DNA of 37,616 nt from Opitutales bacterium (GTDB lineage Bacteria; Verrucomicrobiota; Verrucomicrobiia; Opitutales; UBA953): NCBI GenBank assembly GCA_007280935.1, contig QYQK01000128.1:1-37616 (forward strand). Direction: 5' to 3'. The notes below the pieces were generated by a model. The model was not told the origin of the DNA. It did not search any database and was given only the letters and a program-made list of their open reading frames with translations. Positions 16,764 to 26,225 of this stretch are shown here, piece by piece. The position numbers and the translations under genes were made by a program. How positions within the stretch are numbered: position 1 is the stretch's first letter; every line of letters begins with the position of its first letter.

Positions 16764-18410
16764 ATGAGTCTGCCCGAGTCATCTTCTGAAATAAAAGGCG
16801 AACGCCTCAACCCGTTCTACCGACCCGTTGCAGAATTTTCCGGTCTCGTGCGGCGCGAGTTCCTCGGTCTGATGGCGGCGACGTTCGGCTGGACGCTTTT
16901 GGCTTCGCCGCTTTCGGCGCAGGAGAAGAAGGGCAAAGGCGGTAAAGGGGGCAAGGGCGGCGGCGATGATTCGTCGAAAGCCCGCGGCCCCACGTTCCAA
17001 GGCGAGTATGTGTTACCAGCGTCCCTGGCTGAATTCGCGAAGGTCTCACTGATCTTTGGTCGCGCCACGGATAAAGCCATCACGGCGAGTTTAGTACCCA
17101 AAGAGGCGACCGAAGCTTTTCTCGAAATCGGGACGGCGAAGGGCAAGTACGTGAAGAAGACCGCGGTGACGATGCTCGCCGCCGGCAAGGCTACGGAAAT
17201 CGTGATTGATGGCCTGGCTCCGAACACGGAATATTTTTACCGACTGAACTACCGCAAGCCAGGAGCCGGTAGTTTCACGCAGCGCGCCGAAGCTCGTTTT
17301 GCGACGCAGCGCACCCCGGGCTCTTCCTTCGTCTTCACGATCCAAGGCGACTCTCACCCTGAGCGGCCGCAATCGAGCCATCCGGATTTATACGCGCGCA
17401 CGCTCGTTACCGCGGCCGCCGATAAGCCCGACTTCCATATCTGCATCGGCGACGATTTTTCGGTCGAACGCGTCCGTACAATCAATGATGCCAATTGCGC
17501 CATCCCTTACCTGCTGCAGCGGCCATTTCTTGGTCTCGTCGGCTCCGTCGGTCAGGTTTTCCTGATGAACGGCAACCACGAACAAGCCTCCTTCTTCAAC
17601 TTCTCGCAGAAGGACGAGCGCCACGACGTCGCCGTCGGCGTCCAGAAGGCACGCAATCAGCTTTACCCTATCCCTGGCAACGAAGGCATCTATACAGGCC
17701 ACGTCGAGCCGGTCAAAGACATCGGCGCGCTCAAGAGTTACTGTTCCTGGGCGTGGGGAGATGCGCTCTTCATCTTACTGGATAATTATTGGCACTCGCC
17801 GGCGTTGGTCGACAGCGGCTTTGGTGGCAAGGCCGGCAAGGCCGGGGGCGGCGAAAAGGGCGGTGACGACAAGAAGAACCGCGACTGGTGGGCCATCACG
17901 ATCGGCGATGCCCAGTATAAATGGCTTAAGCACACCCTCGAGACGAGTAAGGCGAAGCATAAGTTCGTTTTCGCCCACCACGTCCTCGGCTCCGGCCGCG
18001 GCGGCGTCGATGAAGCCGATCTCTACGAGTGGGGCGGTCAGGGCAAGAAAGGCGAAGGTACTTTCAAGGAAAAGCGACCGGGCTGGGAAATGCCGATCCA
18101 TCAGCTGATGGTGAAGCACAAGGTCAGCATCTTTTTCCAAGGTCACGACCACCTCTACTGCCAGCAGGAGAAGGACGGGATCATCTATCAGGAATTGCCG
18201 ATGCCTTCGGACCACGGCTACATCGCCTATAACGAAGATCGCTATGCCTCCGGCAAGAAGTTGCCGAGCGCCGGCTACATGCGTGTCAGCGTCACGCCTG
18301 CGAACGTGAAAGTGGAATACGTCCGCTCGTTCCTGCCGAAGGACGAGACCAAGGAAGCCAAGCACGGCATGATCGCGCATGCGTATGAAGTGAAGGCGAA
18401 AAATGCATGA
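16764..18410 (+). CDS. Tat-exported purple-acid-phosphatase-like metallophosphoesterase
   Basis: This is a secreted calcineurin-like metallophosphoesterase with an N-terminal fibronectin-like domain (about 75-180), as in purple acid phosphatases. From the ATG at 16764 it has 548 aa; an in-frame GTG at 16716 is a less likely start. A twin-arginine signal (VRREFLG, R30-R31) ends near PLSAQ. The metal-site motifs are all present: GDSH (D196), GDD (D230), GNHE (270-273), AHH (H405-H406) and GHDH (460-463). The expected role is phosphomonoester or diester hydrolysis in the periplasm; the substrate is unknown. Two Gly/Lys-rich low-complexity inserts are unusual: one just after the signal peptide (KGKGGKGGKGGG), the other within the catalytic domain at about 350-370. 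Confidence 0.88.
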   Translation: MSLPESSSEIKGERLNPFYRPVAEFSGLVRREFLGLMAATFGWTLLASPLSAQEKKGKGGKGGKGGGDDSSKARGPTFQGEYVLPASLAEFAKVSLIFGRATDKAITASLVPKEATEAFLEIGTAKGKYVKKTAVTMLAAGKATEIVIDGLAPNTEYFYRLNYRKPGAGSFTQRAEARFATQRTPGSSFVFTIQGDSHPERPQSSHPDLYARTLVTAAADKPDFHICIGDDFSVERVRTINDANCAIPYLLQRPFLGLVGSVGQVFLMNGNHEQASFFNFSQKDERHDVAVGVQKARNQLYPIPGNEGIYTGHVEPVKDIGALKSYCSWAWGDALFILLDNYWHSPALVDSGFGGKAGKAGGGEKGGDDKKNRDWWAITIGDAQYKWLKHTLETSKAKHKFVFAHHVLGSGRGGVDEADLYEWGGQGKKGEGTFKEKRPGWEMPIHQLMVKHKVSIFFQGHDHLYCQQEKDGIIYQELPMPSDHGYIAYNEDRYASGKKLPSAGYMRVSVTPANVKVEYVRSFLPKDETKEAKHGMIAHAYEVKAKNA

Positions 18411-18571
18411 GAGAAAACATTCTCAGGTCCCAGGTCTCAGCCGTCAGGTCTCTGGTTCAGGTCTTCAGCACCAGGTTCGGGTTCGGGATTGCCTGTACCT
18501 GTACCTGAACCCGACAACCTGCACCTGATTCCCGACCGCTGAGACCCGAGACCCGAAAATTACCCACCGCC
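18411..18571. repeat. Heptamer-type short tandem repeats and imperfect long inverted repeat upstream of sulfatase
   Basis: This 160-bp spacer is built of degenerate 6-8-bp words. CAGGTCY-like heptamers fill 18424-18477, CCTGTA hexamers occupy 18492-18507, and GAGACCC heptamers lie at 18541-18555. The left and right halves are partly complementary: GGTCTCAGC (18433-18441) with GCTGAGACC (18538-18546), and CAGGTT-N-GGGTTC (18472-18484) with GAACCC-N3-AACCTG (18507-18521). The transcript could therefore fold into one long stem. No promoter is recognisable. Confidence 0.6.
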
Positions 18572-20047
18572 ATGCCTCTCCCCAAGCTCCATACTCGATA
18601 CTCCATACTCTCTTCTGCGCGCCCCACTTTTGCACAGGCGCTCCGCGCCGGTTTGCACCTTTGCACCTTTGCACTGTGTCTTCTCGCCGCTGCCATCGCG
18701 CCCGCCCGCCAGCCCAACATCGTCCTCATCCTCATCGATGACATGGGCTGGCGAGATCCTGGCTTCGTCGGCAACAAATACATCGAGACGCCGAACATCG
18801 ATAAGCTTGCGCGCGAAGGTGCGATCTTCTCGCAGTGCTACGCGAGCGCCCCGAATTGCGCGCCGACCCGCGCATGTCTCCTCACGGGACAATACACGTC
18901 GCGTCATGGCGTCTATACGGTCGTCGACGACCGCTACGCCCCAGGCCAGGTGCACATGAAGGTGATGTCCACAAAGGGTAATGATGAGATCCCGGATAAG
19001 ACCGTCACGATCGCCGAATCGCTTAAGGCCAAGGGCTACGCTACGGCGCTCATCGGAATGTGGAATCTTGGCCGCGGCCGGAACGGCACCCCTGGCAATC
19101 CGACCGGTCAGGGCTTTGATATCTACCATCGTCCGGACGATTTCGATTTCGAAAAAGACGCCTACCGCAACGAAAAGGGCAAATACCTCTCTGACGCACT
19201 CTGCGACGACGCCGTCGCCTGGATCGAGAAAAATAAGGACAAGCCTTTCTTCCTCTATTTCCCTGACCACTCTGTGCACGAGCCGTTCGACCCGAAGCCG
19301 GAGTTGCTCGCCAAGTATAAGAAGAAGATTCCCGCCGGCCTCGATAAGGGCATCACGCCCGAATATGCCGCGACCTGCGAGGCCGCGGATGCCAGCGTCG
19401 GCCGCATCATGGCGACGCTCAAGCGTCTCAACCTCGATAACGATACGCTCGTCATCTTCACGTCCGACAACGGCGGCCTGCCGTACGTCGTCAATCCTCT
19501 CCGTGGCAGCAAGGGGCTCCTTTATGAAGGCGGACTTCGCGTCCCCGGCGCGATCCGTTGGCCTGGTGTCATTCCTGCCGGCAAGACCTACGACGAGCCG
19601 GTGTTGAGCATGGACTTCGCAGCCACCATCCACGAGGCGCTGCACGTGCCGTTACCGAAGGATCAGCCCATGGACGGCATCAGCCTCTTCAAGCAGGTTA
19701 CCACCGGCGCCGCACTCAATCGCCCGGCTATCTATTGGCACTTTCCGTGCTATATCGGCAAAGGCGAACCGATGAGTTTGCTCCGCGCTGGCGATTACAA
19801 ACTGATCGAAAAATTCGCTGGTCCGACTTTCGAATTATATAACGTAAAGAAAGACCCGAGCGAAGCGCATGATCTGGCCAAGGCGGAGCCAGCCAAAGTC
19901 GAAGAGCTCAAGAAACTCCTGGTCGCCTGGCAGAAGGACACCGGCGCTTTTCTGGCCGATCAGCCTAATCCGGCTTTTGACCCTAACGCCAAAGAACAAC
20001 GCGGCGGCGGCGGTAAGGGTAATAAGGGCGCAAAGCCCAAGAAATAG
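18572..20047 (+). CDS. Formylglycine sulfatase (arylsulfatase type, CAPTR motif)
   Basis: This is a secreted sulfatase of 491 aa that should cleave sulfate esters after conversion of its active-site Cys to formylglycine. A hydrophobic signal segment lies at about 25-45. The mature domain begins RQPNIVLILIDDMGW, with the metal-binding pair D56-D57. The active-site motif is C96-A-P-T-R100 followed by ACLLTGQ. A second metal pair is visible in VIFTSDNGG. The C-terminus ends in a Gly/Lys-rich tail (GGGGKGNKGAKPKK). The first ~35 codons are odd: they are made of short tandem words (CTCCATA, TTTGCACC) that continue the upstream repeat region, so the signal peptide seems to be encoded by repeat DNA. 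The substrate cannot be inferred. No maturase gene is in the window. Confidence 0.9.
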   Translation: MPLPKLHTRYSILSSARPTFAQALRAGLHLCTFALCLLAAAIAPARQPNIVLILIDDMGWRDPGFVGNKYIETPNIDKLAREGAIFSQCYASAPNCAPTRACLLTGQYTSRHGVYTVVDDRYAPGQVHMKVMSTKGNDEIPDKTVTIAESLKAKGYATALIGMWNLGRGRNGTPGNPTGQGFDIYHRPDDFDFEKDAYRNEKGKYLSDALCDDAVAWIEKNKDKPFFLYFPDHSVHEPFDPKPELLAKYKKKIPAGLDKGITPEYAATCEAADASVGRIMATLKRLNLDNDTLVIFTSDNGGLPYVVNPLRGSKGLLYEGGLRVPGAIRWPGVIPAGKTYDEPVLSMDFAATIHEALHVPLPKDQPMDGISLFKQVTTGAALNRPAIYWHFPCYIGKGEPMSLLRAGDYKLIEKFAGPTFELYNVKKDPSEAHDLAKAEPAKVEELKKLLVAWQKDTGAFLADQPNPAFDPNAKEQRGGGGKGNKGAKPKK

Positions 20048-20171
20048 ACGGCTTAATGATCGCGGGAAGGTGCGTATAAGTGCGCCTGCACGCATGTCCG
20101 TGCGGGCATTAGCCCTGCGATGGAGATGTTCGGGATTGCGATGGCTTGGAGCCGTTCACTAAGACTCAAGG

Positions 20172-22256
20172 ATGGAAGTCACCCTGGCACAGGCAATGGA
20201 GATGGCGTTAGGCCATCACCACGCCGGCCGGTCGGCGGCGGCGGAATCAATTTATCGGCAAGTCCTTGCCGTTGAGCCGAACCATCCCGACGCGTGGCAT
20301 CTTCTGGGTGTGATCGCCTCGCAAAACCAGCAGTTTGAAACGGCCATCGAGCGGATTAATCGAGCAATTCAAGTTAATCCAGAATCTCCGAATTATCGGT
20401 TTAATCTCGGTTATGCGCTGTTGGCATTGGATCGTCGGGACGAAGCGGCGGCGGCTTTTCAAGCAGAGATAGAACGTTTTCCAGATGCAGCTTCGGCCCA
20501 CAACAATCTTGGGATCATCTTGGCCGGTAAAGGCCGACGGGCGGAGGCGATCGGACATTACCGAAAGGCGGTCGAGCTGATGCCGAATTATGCGGAAGCT
20601 TTGAGTAACCTGGGCGTCGAACTGGGTCGGCTCCGGCAGTTTGCTGAAGCTTCGAGTTTCGCTCATCAAGCCGTAGGCTTGGCGCCAGCCCGGGCCGACC
20701 TCAGCTATAATCTCGCCACTGTCCTTAGGGATGGCGGCGAAAGCAATCAGGCCATCGAGGCTTATCAGCGGGCCATCGCATTGGACTCCTCGCATCTTAG
20801 GGCGCTCAATGACCTTGGCGGCTTACTCCTAAAGATGAACAGATGGGACGAAGCGGAACAGTGCCTCCTGCGCGCCTTGGCGCTCAGTCCGCATTTTGCT
20901 TGGGCGCAAAATAACCTTGCGGGACTATGGAAGGATTCCGGACGAGTTGATGAGGCCATCCGAAGTTACCGCCATACTCTCGAGGGCAAGCTCACGCCAG
21001 ACTCTCGGCAGGTCATACAGGCTAACCTTCTGATTGCGTCACAGTATCAGGAAGGACTGTCACAGCGAGAACTACTAGTGACGCATCGTGCTATCGGCGC
21101 CTCCTTCACGTCTGAATCATCGCCCAAGTCTGGCTTCCCCAACAACCGGGCCCCTTCTCGTCGCCTACGGGTGGGGTTTGTTTCGCCGAATTTCTGTTTT
21201 CATCCGGTAGGGCATTTCCTGGTTAGGCTTCTCGAAAACATCTCAACCGAAGCCTTCGAGGTCATCTGCTATAGTGACACCTTGATGCCTGATGCCATGA
21301 CGCGTCGACTTGAAGCCGCTTCGGCCCGCTGGCGTGAAGTTGCCGCCATGACGGCGGATGAATTAAGCCGGTTAGTTCGCGAGGATGAGGTTGATATCTT
21401 GTTCGACCTCGCCGGATGGACGCCGGGGAATCGACTGGAGGTCTTTGCGTGCCGTGCGGCGCCGTTGCAAATCACATGGATGGATTATGTGGGGACGACT
21501 GGGGTGCCAGCCATAGACTATTTGCTGGCTGACTCCCATGAAGTCCCGCCGGGAGCCGAAGCGGGTTACGCCGAAAAAATCCTGCGGATGCCACATGGGT
21601 ATATTTGTTTCGATCCTCCCGCCGAGGCCCCTGAGGTGAGTTCATTGCCGGCCGCCACGAACGGCTTCATCACTTTCGGTAGTTTTAATATCTTAGCCAA
21701 AACCGGTCCACAGACGATCGCGCTTTGGGCTAAGATTCTCCAGCGCGTCCCGAACGCAAAACTCATGCTCAAGAATCGCGGCTTCGAGTCTGCGAAGATC
21801 AAGGCCCATTATCTTGCCAGCTTTGCTTCCCACGGAATTTCGGAGGATCGGATCATTATCGAGGGCTGGGCCTCTCAGTCTGAAGTTCTTGCCGCTTATG
21901 GAAAAATTGATGTCGCGCTTGACCCTTTGGCTTACAACGGAGGGTTGACCACTTGCGAGGCCATTTGGATGGGCGTACCCGTGATTACCTGCCCGGGCGA
22001 GCGTTTTGCCAGCCGTCATTCGTTGACGCATCTTTCGGCCGCTGGCTTGACCGAGACGATTGCCTTAACGCCAGAAGCGTATGTCGATATCGCCGCGAAG
22101 CTTGCCGGCGATCTACCGCATCTCGCGAAACTGCGGGCAGGCATGCGTGAGGCCGTGGCCGGCTCGCCGCTTTGCGATGGGGTTAAATTTGCCCGAGGTT
22201 TCGAAGCCTTGATGCGACGCGTATGGGTAGACTGGTGTAAATCCGCCGAAACCTAA
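20172..22256 (+). CDS. TPR protein with O-GlcNAc-transferase-like (GT41) glycosyltransferase domain
   Basis: This is a 694-aa cytoplasmic protein. Residues about 1-290 are tandem tetratricopeptide repeats; blocks such as PDAWHLLGVIASQNQQFETAI, AEALSNLGVELGRLRQFAEA and HLRALNDLGGLLLKMNRWDEA show the 34-residue period. Residues about 335-685 match the bacterial SPINDLY/OGT-like domain: RLRVGFVSPNFCFHPVGHF, a conserved WTPGNRLEVFACRAAPLQITWMDY-type block, ITFGSFNILAKTGPQTIALWAKIL, and a C-terminal nucleotide-sugar site DPLAYNGGLTTCEAIWMGVPVIT. The family transfers a sugar, usually GlcNAc, to protein Ser/Thr, or acts in surface glycan synthesis. The acceptor here is unknown. AAGG sits just upstream of the ATG. 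It is flanked by sulfatase and DUF1549 genes on the same strand but is probably transcribed separately. Confidence 0.93.
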   Translation: MEVTLAQAMEMALGHHHAGRSAAAESIYRQVLAVEPNHPDAWHLLGVIASQNQQFETAIERINRAIQVNPESPNYRFNLGYALLALDRRDEAAAAFQAEIERFPDAASAHNNLGIILAGKGRRAEAIGHYRKAVELMPNYAEALSNLGVELGRLRQFAEASSFAHQAVGLAPARADLSYNLATVLRDGGESNQAIEAYQRAIALDSSHLRALNDLGGLLLKMNRWDEAEQCLLRALALSPHFAWAQNNLAGLWKDSGRVDEAIRSYRHTLEGKLTPDSRQVIQANLLIASQYQEGLSQRELLVTHRAIGASFTSESSPKSGFPNNRAPSRRLRVGFVSPNFCFHPVGHFLVRLLENISTEAFEVICYSDTLMPDAMTRRLEAASARWREVAAMTADELSRLVREDEVDILFDLAGWTPGNRLEVFACRAAPLQITWMDYVGTTGVPAIDYLLADSHEVPPGAEAGYAEKILRMPHGYICFDPPAEAPEVSSLPAATNGFITFGSFNILAKTGPQTIALWAKILQRVPNAKLMLKNRGFESAKIKAHYLASFASHGISEDRIIIEGWASQSEVLAAYGKIDVALDPLAYNGGLTTCEAIWMGVPVITCPGERFASRHSLTHLSAAGLTETIALTPEAYVDIAAKLAGDLPHLAKLRAGMREAVAGSPLCDGVKFARGFEALMRRVWVDWCKSAET

Positions 22257-22348
22257 GGGGCCGGAAGACGGAACTACACTCCCGCCTTTGCTGACGACGG
22301 CCCTTGGTTAAGGGAATCGGGGCTGACGTCTTGCAATCCTTCGGTTGG

Positions 22349-24820
22349 ATGCGACAAATAGAGCATCCCCGCGTGCTACCCCGTCATGCCATTCTTCTGT
22401 TGGTGTTGTTTGCCCGGCTTTCGACGTGGGCAGCCGTAGATTTCGCCAAAGAAATCAAACCTATCTTCGAGGACCGCTGTCTCGACTGTCATAGCGCCGA
22501 AGAGAAGAAAGGCGGCGTCGTGCTGGCATCTTATTTCGGCGCTCATCGGCCGGGAGATAGTGGTGAGGCGATCCTGACGCCTGGAGCCACCGGAGAGTCG
22601 TTGTTGATCCACGTCATCACCGCCACCGATAAGAAACGGCGGATGCCACCTAAGGGCAATGCCTTGACGCCTGGCCAAATCGCAATGCTTAAGCAATGGG
22701 TCGCCGAGGGCGCGGTGTGGCCGGACGATGGTTGGCGGCCTACCCCGCACTGGGCCTATGTCGCGCCTCGCTTACCCAAGGTGCCGGCACAGAGCGGTAA
22801 GGGCGCCCGCAATGCCATCGATGCCTTCATCGACGCCAAACTTTCTGCGGAAAAATTGACGCGTGGCCCCGATGCCGATCCAGCCGTGCAATTGCGCCGG
22901 GTCGCGCTCGACCTCACGGGGCTCCCGCCTAAGGTCCCGCAGGTCGACGCATTTCTGGCCGACCCCTCCGACGCCAACTATGCCCGACTGGTCGACCAGT
23001 TCTTGGCGAGCCCGAGTTTCGGCGAACGCTGGGCCCGCCCTTGGCTGGATGCGGCCCGCTATGCGGACTCCGAAGGTTACCAGCGCGACGCGGAGCGCTC
23101 CCTTTGGCCCTGGCGCGACTGGGTGATCGACGCGCTTAATAAAGATATGCCATTCGATCGCTTCACGGTCGAGCAACTCGCCGGCGACTTACTGCCGTCC
23201 CCGACGCTCGCGCAAAAAATCGCGACCGGCTTCCAGCGGAACACGACGCTCAACATCGAAGCGGGGACGGATCCGATCGAAGATCACTATAAACAGGTCG
23301 TCGACCGCGTGAATACCCTCGGAGCCGTCTGGCTCGGTACCACGTTGGGCTGCGCTCAATGCCACAACCATAAGTATGACCCGATTTCGATCGTGGAATA
23401 TTACCGGGTCTTCGCGCTATTCAACCAGACGCCAATCGAGAGCCGACAACTGGGCTCGAAGATGGGGATGTCCGCCATGGTGCCGATCGGGCCCACGGTC
23501 AGTTTGCCGATGGATGATGCGACGAAGAAGCGATATGAAGTTCTTGAGCAGGCTTATAAAAAGAAAGAAGCTGCCTTGCTTACGGTCCTGGAGCCGAAGT
23601 GGGTAGCCCTTATGGCTAATGCCAAGAGGTTTGGCCTGCTGCCTGAGGCGACGCAGGCCGAGTTGGAGTTAGATCCATCCGAACGTACTTTCGATACCTA
23701 TCAGACGGTCGTGAAGGGTGCATTCCGGACGGACAAAGAGATTCAAACCCTCTGGGCACCCGTGGCCGCCAGTCATGCCTTATTGCTCCGTGTTCAGCCG
23801 GCCAGCACGCGTGTCATGCAAGAAATGTCCGAGCCACGTCCGACTTATGTCGCCAAGCGTGGAGACTTCCTGACCAACGGCGAAAAAGTTTCGGGCGGCG
23901 TCCCGTCGGTGCTACCCGCATGGCCGGCTCAGGCGCCGATGAATCGGCTCGGACTGGCGCAATGGCTGGTGCAGCCCGAGCAGCCGCTGACGGCTCGCGT
24001 TACCGTGAATCGCCTCTGGGCTGAATTGTTCGGCCGAGGTATTGTCTCGACCTTAGAAGAATTCGGCACGCAGGGTGCGCCGCCGAGTCACCCCGAACTC
24101 CTTGATTGGTTGGCGGTCACTTTTGTCTCCGAAGACCATTGGTCGATGAAGCAAGCCATCCGCCGCATGGTTCTGTCGGCGACTTATCGACAGAGTGCGG
24201 CCGTCAGAGAGGGTGCTGATGTGCGCGACCCCGCTGATGTTTGGCTTTGGCGCCACCCAGGGCAGCGACTCGACGCGGAGACCATCCGGGATAACGCCTT
24301 AGCCATCAGCGGACTCCTGAATGCGAAGATGGGTGGCCCGCCGGTCTTCCCTTGGCAGCCAGAAGGTTTTTGGAGACCGACCGCTGGGGCTTCGCTGAAT
24401 AAATATAGATTATCTACGGACGGAGATCAGTTCCGGCGCGGCATCTATACCATATGGCGACGGACGGCGCATTATCCTTCGTTCTCGATTTTCGACGCTC
24501 CCGATCGCGCCACCTGCAGTCTGCGTCGTGGGCGGAGTAGTACGCCTTTGCAGGCACTCGCCCTGCTCAATGACAAGGCTTACGTCGAAATGGCCGCCGC
24601 TTTCGCTCAACGGATGAGCGGAGAATTTACCGGGACGGTCGACCAACGTATCGCGCAAGCTTTCCGCACCGCGTTGGCGCGAAAGCCAACGGCATCCGAG
24701 CAGCAGCAGCTTCGGAAAGTTTTTGATGCCGCGGTCAAAGCCTCGGGCAAGGAAGCCGAAGGGTTCGTCGATGTCGCCACGACAATCCTCAACCTTTACG
24801 AAACCATCCACCGCGGCTGA
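22349..24820 (+). CDS. PVC-type DUF1549/DUF1553 protein with cytochrome-like N-terminus
   Basis: This 823-aa secreted protein belongs to the Planctomycete/Verrucomicrobia cytochrome plus DUF1549/DUF1553 family. I use the ATG at 22349; an in-frame TTG at 22304 is less likely. The signal peptide (about 12-29, ending TWAA) is followed by C44-x2-C47-H48 in a cytochrome C-like module. DUF1549 follows, with [21 protein letters not shown] and [18 protein letters not shown] second CxxCH lies in [11 protein letters not shown] (C335, C338, H339). DUF1553 has [13 protein letters not shown] and [17 protein letters not shown]. The biochemical role is unknown. The DUF1501 partner starts 8 nt downstream, the usual pairing. 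Confidence 0.94.
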   Translation: MRQIEHPRVLPRHAILLLVLFARLSTWAAVDFAKEIKPIFEDRCLDCHSAEEKKGGVVLASYFGAHRPGDSGEAILTPGATGESLLIHVITATDKKRRMPPKGNALTPGQIAMLKQWVAEGAVWPDDGWRPTPHWAYVAPRLPKVPAQSGKGARNAIDAFIDAKLSAEKLTRGPDADPAVQLRRVALDLTGLPPKVPQVDAFLADPSDANYARLVDQFLASPSFGERWARPWLDAARYADSEGYQRDAERSLWPWRDWVIDALNKDMPFDRFTVEQLAGDLLPSPTLAQKIATGFQRNTTLNIEAGTDPIEDHYKQVVDRVNTLGAVWLGTTLGCAQCHNHKYDPISIVEYYRVFALFNQTPIESRQLGSKMGMSAMVPIGPTVSLPMDDATKKRYEVLEQAYKKKEAALLTVLEPKWVALMANAKRFGLLPEATQAELELDPSERTFDTYQTVVKGAFRTDKEIQTLWAPVAASHALLLRVQPASTRVMQEMSEPRPTYVAKRGDFLTNGEKVSGGVPSVLPAWPAQAPMNRLGLAQWLVQPEQPLTARVTVNRLWAELFGRGIVSTLEEFGTQGAPPSHPELLDWLAVTFVSEDHWSMKQAIRRMVLSATYRQSAAVREGADVRDPADVWLWRHPGQRLDAETIRDNALAISGLLNAKMGGPPVFPWQPEGFWRPTAGASLNKYRLSTDGDQFRRGIYTIWRRTAHYPSFSIFDAPDRATCSLRRGRSSTPLQALALLNDKAYVEMAAAFAQRMSGEFTGTVDQRIAQAFRTALARKPTASEQQQLRKVFDAAVKASGKEAEGFVDVATTILNLYETIHRG

Positions 24821-24828
24821 GACCTGAC

Positions 24829-26193
24829 ATGATTACCCCTCTTCATCGACGTGCCTTTCTTGGCGGACTTGGTTTTGGCTTGGGCGCCACGGCCTTCAGC
24901 CGTCTGCTGGCCGCTACGCCGCCGCGCCCGCACTTCACGCCGAAGGCGAAGAGCGTGATCTTCGTCCATCTCGTAGGTGCGCCCTCCCAGCTCGATTTAT
25001 ATGATTACAAGCCGGCCCTGCAAAAACTCGACCGGCAGCCCGCCCCGTTGTCCTTTTTTGAAGGCAAGCGCTTTAGTTTCTTGCGCGGTCATCCAAAGCT
25101 CCTGGGGACGCCTTACGAATTCAAGCAACGCGGCCAGTCGGGCGCATGGATGAGCGAATTGCTACCTAACCTCGCCGGCGTGGCCGACGACCTGACGTTC
25201 ATCCGTTCGATGCACACCAAGGAGTTTAATCACGCTCCGGCTCAACTGCTTTTTCATACGGGGCAGAACCGTCCTGGCTATCCGGGGTTGGGTTCATGGG
25301 CTGATTACGGTCTGGGCAGCGAGAACCACGACCTGCCGAGCTATGTCGTCTTCCTGACGGGCAATTCGCCGGGAGCTGGCTCGAACCTGTGGGGTAGTGG
25401 TTTCTTGCCCAGCGTGCATCAAGGCGTCGAATTTCGGAGCAGCGGCGAACCGGTTTTATTTCTAAACAATCCGACCGGGGTCGATGCAGCGCGTCGGCGA
25501 CGCGTGCTGGATGGCGTTAACGCGCTTAATCAGGAAAAACACGGCGAACTCCGCGATCCGGAAATCCTGACCAAAATCAGCCAATACGAAATGGCCTTCC
25601 GGATGCAGTCGAGCGTCCCCGGCCTTATGGACTTGAAGAGCGAGCCGGAGTCGGTCAAAAAACTTTACGGCGAAGGAGATTTCGCGCGGCAGTGCCTCTA
25701 TGCCCGCCGCTTGGTGGAGTCCGGCGTCCGCTTCGTCGAACTTTTCAATGCCGATTGGGACAGCCATGCGAGCCAGAATCGACGCTTACGGGCCAGTTGC
25801 AAGACGGTGGATCAGGCGTTGGCGGGATTGATCCGCGACCTTAAGCAACGCGGGTTGCTCGACCAGACGTTAGTGGTCTGTGCCGGCGAGTTCGGTCGCA
25901 CGCCAATGTTGCAAGGCAACGAGAGCGCGGAAGGCTGCGGGCGTGACCACCATAAGGATGCGTTCACAATCTGGATGGCCGGAGGAGGCCTTAAGCCCGG
26001 CGTACAATATGGCGCCACGGATGAGACCGGATACAACATCGCCGAAAATCCTGTCGAGGTTCGCGACGTGCATGCCACGCTTTTCCATCAGCTCGGGCTT
26101 GATCACGAAAAACTGAGCTTCCGCTACCAGGGCTTGGACCAGCGTCTGACCGGCGTCGAGCCCACGCGGATCATCAAAGAAATCATTGCCTGA
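24829..26193 (+). CDS. DUF1501 Tat-exported protein
   Basis: This 454-aa protein belongs to the DUF1501 family, which has a phosphatase/sulfatase-like fold but no formylglycine motif. A twin-arginine signal sits at the N-terminus (HRRAFLGG, R7-R8), with a short hydrophobic stretch to about residue 28. Family landmarks include VIFVHLVGAPSQLDLYDYKP, the FIRSMHTKEFNHAPAQLLFHTG segment, VELFNADWDSH, LVVCAGEFGRTP and GRDHHKDAFTIWMAGGG. It follows the DUF1549/DUF1553 gene by 8 nt and is probably cotranscribed and functionally linked with it. Its reaction is not established. Confidence 0.94.
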   Translation: MITPLHRRAFLGGLGFGLGATAFSRLLAATPPRPHFTPKAKSVIFVHLVGAPSQLDLYDYKPALQKLDRQPAPLSFFEGKRFSFLRGHPKLLGTPYEFKQRGQSGAWMSELLPNLAGVADDLTFIRSMHTKEFNHAPAQLLFHTGQNRPGYPGLGSWADYGLGSENHDLPSYVVFLTGNSPGAGSNLWGSGFLPSVHQGVEFRSSGEPVLFLNNPTGVDAARRRRVLDGVNALNQEKHGELRDPEILTKISQYEMAFRMQSSVPGLMDLKSEPESVKKLYGEGDFARQCLYARRLVESGVRFVELFNADWDSHASQNRRLRASCKTVDQALAGLIRDLKQRGLLDQTLVVCAGEFGRTPMLQGNESAEGCGRDHHKDAFTIWMAGGGLKPGVQYGATDETGYNIAENPVEVRDVHATLFHQLGLDHEKLSFRYQGLDQRLTGVEPTRIIKEIIA

Positions 26194-26225
26194 ACGTCCG
26201 GAGGTTTTTTGTTTAGTAACCAAGC

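Noticed and set aside
18424-18560. CRISPR array
   Set aside because: Repeat units are only 6-8 bp and degenerate, with no spacers of uniform length and no cas genes in the window.
18560-19645. 361-codon minus-strand open frame
   Set aside because: It is antisense to the CAPTR sulfatase; its translation is an Arg/Val/Asp-rich shadow.
24829-26193. DUF1501 protein as another active sulfatase
   Set aside because: It has no C/S-x-P-x-R formylglycine motif; the fold relation alone does not support sulfatase activity.
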